From positions 1,415,798 to 1,457,473 of the forward strand of contig NC_017059.1 in the NCBI RefSeq assembly GCF_000284415.1: a stretch of DNA of 41,676 nucleotides, read 5' to 3'. The position numbers and the translations under genes are program-made. Source of the DNA: Pararhodospirillum photometricum DSM 122. GTDB taxonomy: Bacteria; Pseudomonadota; Alphaproteobacteria; Rhodospirillales; Rhodospirillaceae. The notes under the pieces are model-generated. The model saw nothing but the letters and a program-made list of their open reading frames with translations, was not told where the DNA came from and made no database searches. How positions within the stretch are numbered: position 1 is the stretch's first letter; each line of letters begins with the position of its first letter. Shown one piece after another: positions 36,564 to 41,676 of this stretch.

Positions 36564-37123
36564 AGCACCACTCCTTCAAAGTCAGGGGTTAGCAAGGCCT
36601 GCCCCGCATCCCGCACCGACAGGCCCGTCACCGGCAGCGGCCAGGGCAGGGCTAGGCGGGGATCAGCCACGTTCAGGCCCGCTTCCAGATCGGGCGCATG
36701 GGGGGCGGAATGGCAGTACAGGAGTTCCACATCGGCGGTGAGCGCCTGGAACCCATGGGCAAAGCCTTCGGGAATCAGCAGAGCATAGCCGTTCTCTTCC
36801 GAGAGGATCTCTCCATGGTGGTGCAAGAAGGTGGACGAGCCCCGGCGCACGTCCACGGCCACATCCCAGATGGCCCCTTTCAGGCACATCACCAGCTTGA
36901 TCTCGGCCGCCGGTGGCTTCTGATAGTGCAGGCCGCGCACAGTTCCCCGCTCGCGGGTGAGGGTCTGGTTGATCTGGGCAAGGGGCTTGCGCCAGCCGGC
37001 CGCTTCCAAGGTTTCGGCACAGAACAACCGGGACAAAAAGCCCCGGTGATCGCCCAACCGCTGGCGCTCCACCCGCTTCAAGCCGGGCAGGGGGAGATCC
37101 CGTACCGCAAGACGCCCCGTCAT
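36560..37123 (-). CDS. rfbC: RmlC-like sugar epimerase (dTDP-4-dehydrorhamnose 3,5-epimerase family)
   Basis: The 187-residue cupin has the RmlC features DHRGFLSRLF, the catalytic His in RGLHYQ, and EILSEENGYALLIPEGFAHGF. The usual TDYY-type segment that places the catalytic Tyr is changed (CHSAPHAPD), so it may epimerise a single carbon or act on a CDP rather than a dTDP sugar. It lies between rfbG and the C-methyltransferase with four-base overlaps on both sides. Confidence 0.85.
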   Translation of the reverse strand: MTGRLAVRDLPLPGLKRVERQRLGDHRGFLSRLFCAETLEAAGWRKPLAQINQTLTRERGTVRGLHYQKPPAAEIKLVMCLKGAIWDVAVDVRRGSSTFLHHHGEILSEENGYALLIPEGFAHGFQALTADVELLYCHSAPHAPDLEAGLNVADPRLALPWPLPVTGLSVRDAGQALLTPDFEGVVL

Positions 37124-38199
37124 GGAGGACCTCCGGCGCTGTAGGCCGCAAGGTCAGCCTCGCACAAGTCGCGGGCCGCTGTGCCCTCGCTCAGGGCTCG
37201 ATACCAGCCCAGTGTCCTTTGCAGGGTTTGCTCCAACGACCAGCGCGGCGTGAAGCCGAGCACGGTCTGGGCCTTGGCCACGTCGAGTGCCAGCAAGCCA
37301 GCCTCGTGCGGGCCGTCACGGCCATCGCCATAGGCCGCCTCGCCCCGGCCAAAAAATACGCGCGCCTGTTCAATGACCGTGCGGACCGTCGCTGCCTCGT
37401 GGGGCAGGGGCCCAAAATTGTAGGCAGACGCCGCCTCGGGGTGGGCCCACAGGTGCTCGGCCAAGCTCAGATACCCGGCCAGAGGCTCCAGCACATGCTG
37501 CCAGGGGCGGGTCGCCTGGGGGCGGCGGACCTCCAGGACGCGGCCCGCTTCCCAGGCCCGCACCGCGTCGGGAATCAGCCGATCGGCCGACCAGTCTCCG
37601 CCCCCGATCACGTTACCGGCCCGAGCGCTGGCCACCGCCACCCCCTGGGCGGTCAAAAAAGCGTCGCGGTAACAGGCGATGACGACTTCCGCCGCCGCCT
37701 TGCTGGCGCTGTAGGGGTCATGGCCGCCCAGCCGATCCGTCTCGCGATAGGGGTGGGGCCATTCCTTGTTGTGATAAACCTTGTCGGTGGTGATCATGAC
37801 CGCCACGCGCACGCCGTCGAGACCGCGCAGGGCCTCAAGGACGTGGGCGGTGCCCATCACGTTGCTGGCAAAGGTTTCCACGGGGTCGCGGTAACTGGCG
37901 CGGACCAGGGGCTGGGCCGCTAGGTGCAAGACGATCTCGGGCCGGGCGGCGCGGATCCGCTCGGCCACGGCCTGCGCCTCCCGGATATCGAGAAAATGGC
38001 TCTCGCAGACCGCCGCCACCCGCGCCAACTCAAACAAGCTGGGGGTGGTCTGCGGCGGCAGGGCCAAGGCGGTGATCCGAGCGCCCAGCGTGTGCAGCCA
38101 CAGGGTCAGCCATCCCCCTTTGAAACCGGTGTGTCCGGTGACCAAAACCCGCTTGCCCCGCCAGAACGCCGGAGTGGGGGGAGTTACCATTTTTTCCAT
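37120..38199 (-). CDS. rfbG: CDP-glucose 4,6-dehydratase
   Basis: The 359-residue SDR makes CDP-4-keto-6-deoxyglucose. Evidence is the family-specific [43 protein letters not shown] and [19 protein letters not shown]. It is directly downstream of rfbF, whose product is its substrate, and overlaps it by 16 bases (or seven, if the second ATG at 38190 is used). Confidence 0.95.
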   Translation of the reverse strand: MEKMVTPPTPAFWRGKRVLVTGHTGFKGGWLTLWLHTLGARITALALPPQTTPSLFELARVAAVCESHFLDIREAQAVAERIRAARPEIVLHLAAQPLVRASYRDPVETFASNVMGTAHVLEALRGLDGVRVAVMITTDKVYHNKEWPHPYRETDRLGGHDPYSASKAAAEVVIACYRDAFLTAQGVAVASARAGNVIGGGDWSADRLIPDAVRAWEAGRVLEVRRPQATRPWQHVLEPLAGYLSLAEHLWAHPEAASAYNFGPLPHEAATVRTVIEQARVFFGRGEAAYGDGRDGPHEAGLLALDVAKAQTVLGFTPRWSLEQTLQRTLGWYRALSEGTAARDLCEADLAAYSAGGPP

Positions 38200-38954
38200 G
38201 GGGCCTTGCCCTGAACCCAGAGATCTTCCAGCAAATTCTTTTCGCGCAAGGTGTCCATGGGCTGCCAGAAGCCATCGTGACAGTAGGCGCGCATCTGGTC
38301 ATCGGCGACCAGCCGGGCCATGGGGTCCAGTTCCCAACTGGTCTCGTCGCCGTCGATGGTGTCGATGACGCGGGGCGAGAGGACAAAATAGCCGCCGTTG
38401 ATCCAGCTTCCCCCCCCGGAGGGCTTTTCCACAAAGCCCTGGACCACCTCACCCGCAAGCGACAGGGCGCCAAACCGGCCGGGCGGGCGCACCGCCGTGA
38501 CCGTGGCCAGCCGCCCGTGGGCGCGATGGAAGGCCAAGGTGGCCGAAATGTCGATGTCAGACACCCCGTCCCCATACGTAAAGCAGAACGCTTCCTCGCC
38601 CTCGAGGTAGTGAGCGACCCGCTTCAGACGTCCGCCCGTCATGGTGTCTTCGCCCGTATCCACCAGCGTGACTCGCCAGGGCTCCGCCTTGTGCTGGTGG
38701 ACCTGCATGGTGTTGTTGCCCAGGTCAAAGGTCACATCAGACATGTGCATGAAGTAGTTGGCGAAGTACTCTTTGATGACATAGCCCTTATAGCCGCAGC
38801 AAATGATGAAGTCACTGATGCCATGGGCGGCGTAGCTTTTGAGGATGTGCCAAAGGATAGGCCGCCCGCCGATTTCGATCATCGGTTTGGGCCGCAGATG
38901 GGTTTCCTCGGAAATGCGCGTGCCGAGACCGCCCGCCAGAATGACCGCCTTCAT
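38184..38954 (-). CDS. rfbF: Glucose-1-phosphate cytidylyltransferase
   Basis: The 256-residue enzyme makes CDP-glucose from CTP and glucose-1-phosphate. The signature [19 protein letters not shown] and the segment [19 protein letters not shown] are typical, and [11 protein letters not shown] holds the metal-binding Asp. The ATG at 38954 gives the family N-terminus MKAVILAGG; the earlier in-frame start adds 14 unrelated residues. It lies four bases after the GT41 gene. Confidence 0.95.
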   Translation of the reverse strand: MKAVILAGGLGTRISEETHLRPKPMIEIGGRPILWHILKSYAAHGISDFIICCGYKGYVIKEYFANYFMHMSDVTFDLGNNTMQVHQHKAEPWRVTLVDTGEDTMTGGRLKRVAHYLEGEEAFCFTYGDGVSDIDISATLAFHRAHGRLATVTAVRPPGRFGALSLAGEVVQGFVEKPSGGGSWINGGYFVLSPRVIDTIDGDETSWELDPMARLVADDQMRAYCHDGFWQPMDTLREKNLLEDLWVQGKAPWKKW

Positions 38955-38958
38955 GGCT

Positions 38959-41380
38959 TTATCTCCCCGCCCACCACGTGGTGACCATCTGTTCATAGGC
39001 GTTCTCGATCCGAGACACGAAGTCTTCTGGATCCATCATGGCGCTGGTCTTGACGCGGTCGCGCAATTGGTGCCGCAACTCCGCCAGCAGAGGGAGGGAG
39101 TTGGCGTACGCCACGGCTTTGTCAACATACTCGTCAATGCTGTCCACCACCCACTCGCCTAAATCCAAAGGACAGAGCAAGGAAGCGCCAACCCGTCCCA
39201 CCGAGGGCCGGTCCGTCTTGGACAAGACCGGGACCCCCATCCACAGGGATTCCAAGGTGGTTGTGCCCGCGTTGTGGGGCCAGCAGTCCAAGGTGATGTC
39301 GATATCATGATAGGCCGCCCAGTGCGGCCGGGTGCAACACAGTTCAACCCGCTCGCGTGGGATGCCCAGGGTTTCAAGGCGCTCCCAGAACTTTTCGCGC
39401 GTGGCCTCTTCCACAAACGGCTTTTGGTCCAGGCGCAGCCGGCTGTTGGGGACGCGGTCGAGAATGCGCTTCCAGGTCAGGAGTACCCCATCATTGAGGC
39501 GAATGGTGCGCGAGAGCGTGCCAAAGGTCACGTAGCCCTTGGTCAGGGCAGGCAAGTCATTGACGGGGATGGTCTTGGATTCGTCCAACTCGTAGCAATA
39601 CATGGGGGGAGGCAAATGCCAGAGGGATTCGCTAAAATAGGGCTCGCTCCCCGGGGGGGTCAGGTTTTCGTCGCCCAGATAGTAGTCGATACTGGTCAAG
39701 CCCGTGGTATAGCCATAGCCAAGATAGCTGACTTGGATCGGGGCCGGGCGCATGACGAAAACCGGCAAGCGGTTGCCGCCGGTATGGCCTGCCAGATCCA
39801 CCAACACGTCGATTTGATCATCGTGGATCCGTTGAGCCATGGCCTCGTCGTTCATCGGCACCACGTCGATCCAGTGATCGAAGTAGGCCTTGACGCGATC
39901 GGTGTGCACATCCGGTTCGGAAACGTTGGCGTAGGCAAAGGTCTCGACGCGATCGTGGTTGTGGCAGCGAAACAGCGCCTCGATAAAGAACAAGCAGGCG
40001 TGGGCGCGCAGGTCGGGGGAGGAATAGCCGATGCGCAGGCGTCGCCCCTCGGGCCGGGGGTGGGCCTCGTGGGTGAAGCGCTTTTCCGTCTTGGCTTCCA
40101 CAATATCGTTATAAATCTGGTATTCGCGAAACAGCTCCTCCGCCGTAATGCTGGCCTTGTAGTTGAGGGCGAACAAGAGGTTGTCGCGCACCAGAATCAT
40201 GTCAGGGGCGATTTCAATGGCTCGGCGGAAGCGGCTTTCCGCCATGTCCAGATCCGAGAACTGAATGTCGATCATCCCGATATTGCTGATCGCTTCAGGG
40301 TAGTCTGGGCGATATTCCAAGGATTTTTTATAATATTCCATGGCTTGGTTAGGCCGGTTGGCCCGGCGGGCCAGTTCCCCCATGTTCATCCACGCCATGG
40401 CATTCTCAGGATGCAAGGAAACACAGCGGGAGTAGGTGTCGAACGCCTCGCGGTAGCGGCGACTCTTGAAAAGAAGGCCCGCCATGTTGTTGAGAACCGA
40501 GGCATTATTAGGGTCAAGTGCCAAAGAAGCCTTGTAAAACTTTTCTGCTTCCTGGTAATCCCGCAACTGGATCAGAACGGTTCCCATCTTATCCAGGGCG
40601 TCGGAATTATTAGCGTTGATGATCAGGGCTTGCTCAATGGCATACTTGCAATCAAGAAGCCGCCCCTGAAAAAAATAGGCCGACGACAACCCGAGCCAAG
40701 CATCCTGAAAGTTCTTTCGATACTTGACCGTCTTCAAGTAAAGCTCGGCCGCTTCCGCGTAACGGCGTTGGCTTTTGCGCAGAGAGGCCAAGCCAAACCA
40801 GCCGTTGGCATTATAAGGATCGACGTCCAGAAGTTGATTGTACTTTTTCTCGGCTTCGTCAAAGCGGCGCAGGTCGCGCAGAAGATTGCCGTAGTTGTTC
40901 AGCGCTTCCGTCATCTTCGGGTTGATCGACAAGGCGCGCTGAAAGCAAAACTCAGCCTGAGGTGCCTCGTTGAAGCGCTTGTGCATCATGCCCAGATTGT
41001 TCCAGGCCGACGTAAACGTGGGGTTGAGGGACAAGGCTCGGCAAAACGACTCCAGGGCCTTTTGTTTTTCGTCGGCTTGAGCCAGGGCATTTCCAAGAAA
41101 ATCAAAGATTTCCGGGTCGTTCTTGTCGTGTCCGGCCGCGATGAGCAAAAGGGGGCGCGCCTCTTGGGGACGCCCGAGCTGCATCAAGACAGCTCCCAGA
41201 TATTTGAGGGCTGTGGGATTGCGTCCATCCTGGTCGAGCACCGTCCGATACAGGGTTTCCGCCTCTGCCAACTGTCCTTGCTGGTGAAGCGACAAGGCCC
41301 GGTCGAGCAGTGCCTCCTGGCTGTCGGCGGGGGAAGGGGGGGGCCGAGGGTTTGGCTGCTGCCTTGGTCTTTCTGGCCAT
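38959..41380 (-). CDS. TPR-repeat glycosyltransferase, family 41 (OGT/SPINDLY-like), slip in C8 run
   Basis: The protein has about ten to twelve tetratricopeptide repeats (about residues 20-430), then a GT41 domain ([55 protein letters not shown]). Such bacterial enzymes glycosylate proteins or glycans, often flagellin. The best start is [15 protein letters not shown] at 41380, with AGAGG upstream. It joins the main frame only if one C is removed from the C8 run (41336-41343). The joined product is then 806 residues. Without that correction the main frame starts from an unrelated leader at about 41535. It opens the operon. Confidence 0.85.
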
Positions 41381-41546
41381 GGATGCCTCTTCGCGTTGCG
41401 CCCGTCCTGGGAGAGAAAGCCGGTCGATCCGCATACGACCGTTTCCCCGCGGAGTGTAGACCTCCGTTCCCACGGGGAGCAACAGGATGCGGGGCAGGGT
41501 GTAAAGAGTCTATTGATACAGGCGCGCCCTCTCATCGCGCTTTTTC

Positions 41547-41575
41547 TTGCTCTGCCTGTTCTCTGCCCCTATAAC
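41547..41575 (+). promoter_or_regulatory. Candidate rnpB promoter
   Basis: TTGCTC at 41547-41552 and TATAAC at 41570-41575, 17 bases apart, form a good sigma-70-type match. They end about six bases before the expected 5' end of the RNase P RNA. Confidence 0.6.
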
Positions 41576-41579
41576 CACC

Positions 41580-41676
41580 CGGCCAGACGGTCGGATGGCC
41601 GCTTCGCCCTTGGGCGGGGAGGAAAGTCCGGGCTCCACGGAAACACGGTGCCGGGTAACGCCCGGCGGGGGCGACC
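41580..41676 (+). ncRNA. rnpB: RNase P RNA, 5' part (runs off window)
   Basis: The sequence matches the 5' third of bacterial type A RNase P RNA, the catalytic RNA that trims tRNA 5' leaders. The conserved P4 region GAGGAAAGTCCGGGCTCC is at 41619-41636, preceded by a P1-P3-like GGCCAGACGGTCGG and GGCCGCTTCG and followed by the typical GTGCCGGGTAACGCCCGG hairpin and GGCGACC. The 3' part, including the second P4 strand, is outside the window. The 5' end is placed by analogy. Confidence 0.93.

Noticed and set aside
39274..41574. A 766-codon open frame on the plus strand opposite the GT41 gene
   Set aside because: It is the antisense shadow of the TPR and glycosyltransferase domains and has no recognisable domain.

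Overview
The window is GC-rich DNA of an alphaproteobacterium. It carries a cytochrome bc1 operon (petABC) that resembles those of purple nonsulfur bacteria, together with a DUF1285/CoA-pyrophosphatase/DUF6111/CCA-transferase block facing a MoxR/DUF58/DUF4159 block, an arrangement I associate with alphaproteobacteria. The gene content and a dispersed CTGGGGAGGC palindrome suggest a Rhodospirillum/Pararhodospirillum-type organism; that assignment is inference, not a search result.

Layout: 1-4.4 kb holds the 3' end of topA, a family-61 glycosyltransferase, tRNA-Ser(GGA), and a LysR regulator divergent from an EamA exporter. 4.4-7.8 kb is a two-gene signalling operon: a response regulator and a large hybrid histidine kinase broken by one base in an A5 run. 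7.9-10.8 kb is a patch of foreign character: an AraC/PchR-like regulator without its N-terminal half, abutting a very AT-rich orphan gene that also seems to lack its 5' end, then a small serine recombinase. 10.8-18 kb is housekeeping: rimI, tsaB, a VanX-like dipeptidase, nfuA, an orphan ABC ATPase, katG, folE and apaG. 18-20.7 kb is petABC with a clear terminator. 21.2-27.6 kb is the CCA-transferase/NUDIX/DUF1285 operon and, divergently, moxR-DUF58-DUF4159.

The DUF4159 gene stops abruptly at about 27.6 kb, where a Mu-like prophage remnant begins (27.6-31.5 kb). Only gemA-like, mor-like, protease, capsid and decoration genes remain. Two matched palindromes with the core CTCAAG-N2-CTTGAG lie in front of mor. 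The rest of the DUF4159 gene does not reappear on the far side, so the insertion was accompanied by a deletion or rearrangement.

31.7-41.4 kb is one long leftward surface-glycan operon: a TPR-GT41 glycosyltransferase, rfbF, rfbG, an RmlC-like epimerase, a sugar C-methyltransferase, a hexapeptide acyltransferase, an SDR, two TylF-type methyltransferase paralogs and a broken CmcI-type gene. Five successive junctions overlap by a few bases. Together the first genes would make a CDP-linked, C-methylated deoxysugar from glucose-1-phosphate. The window ends in the 5' part of rnpB (RNase P RNA).

Four genes (hybrid kinase, DUF4159, CmcI-type, GT41) are out of frame by exactly one base at or next to a homopolymer run. 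This is either systematic sequencing error or real slippage, and it affects how several products should be read.
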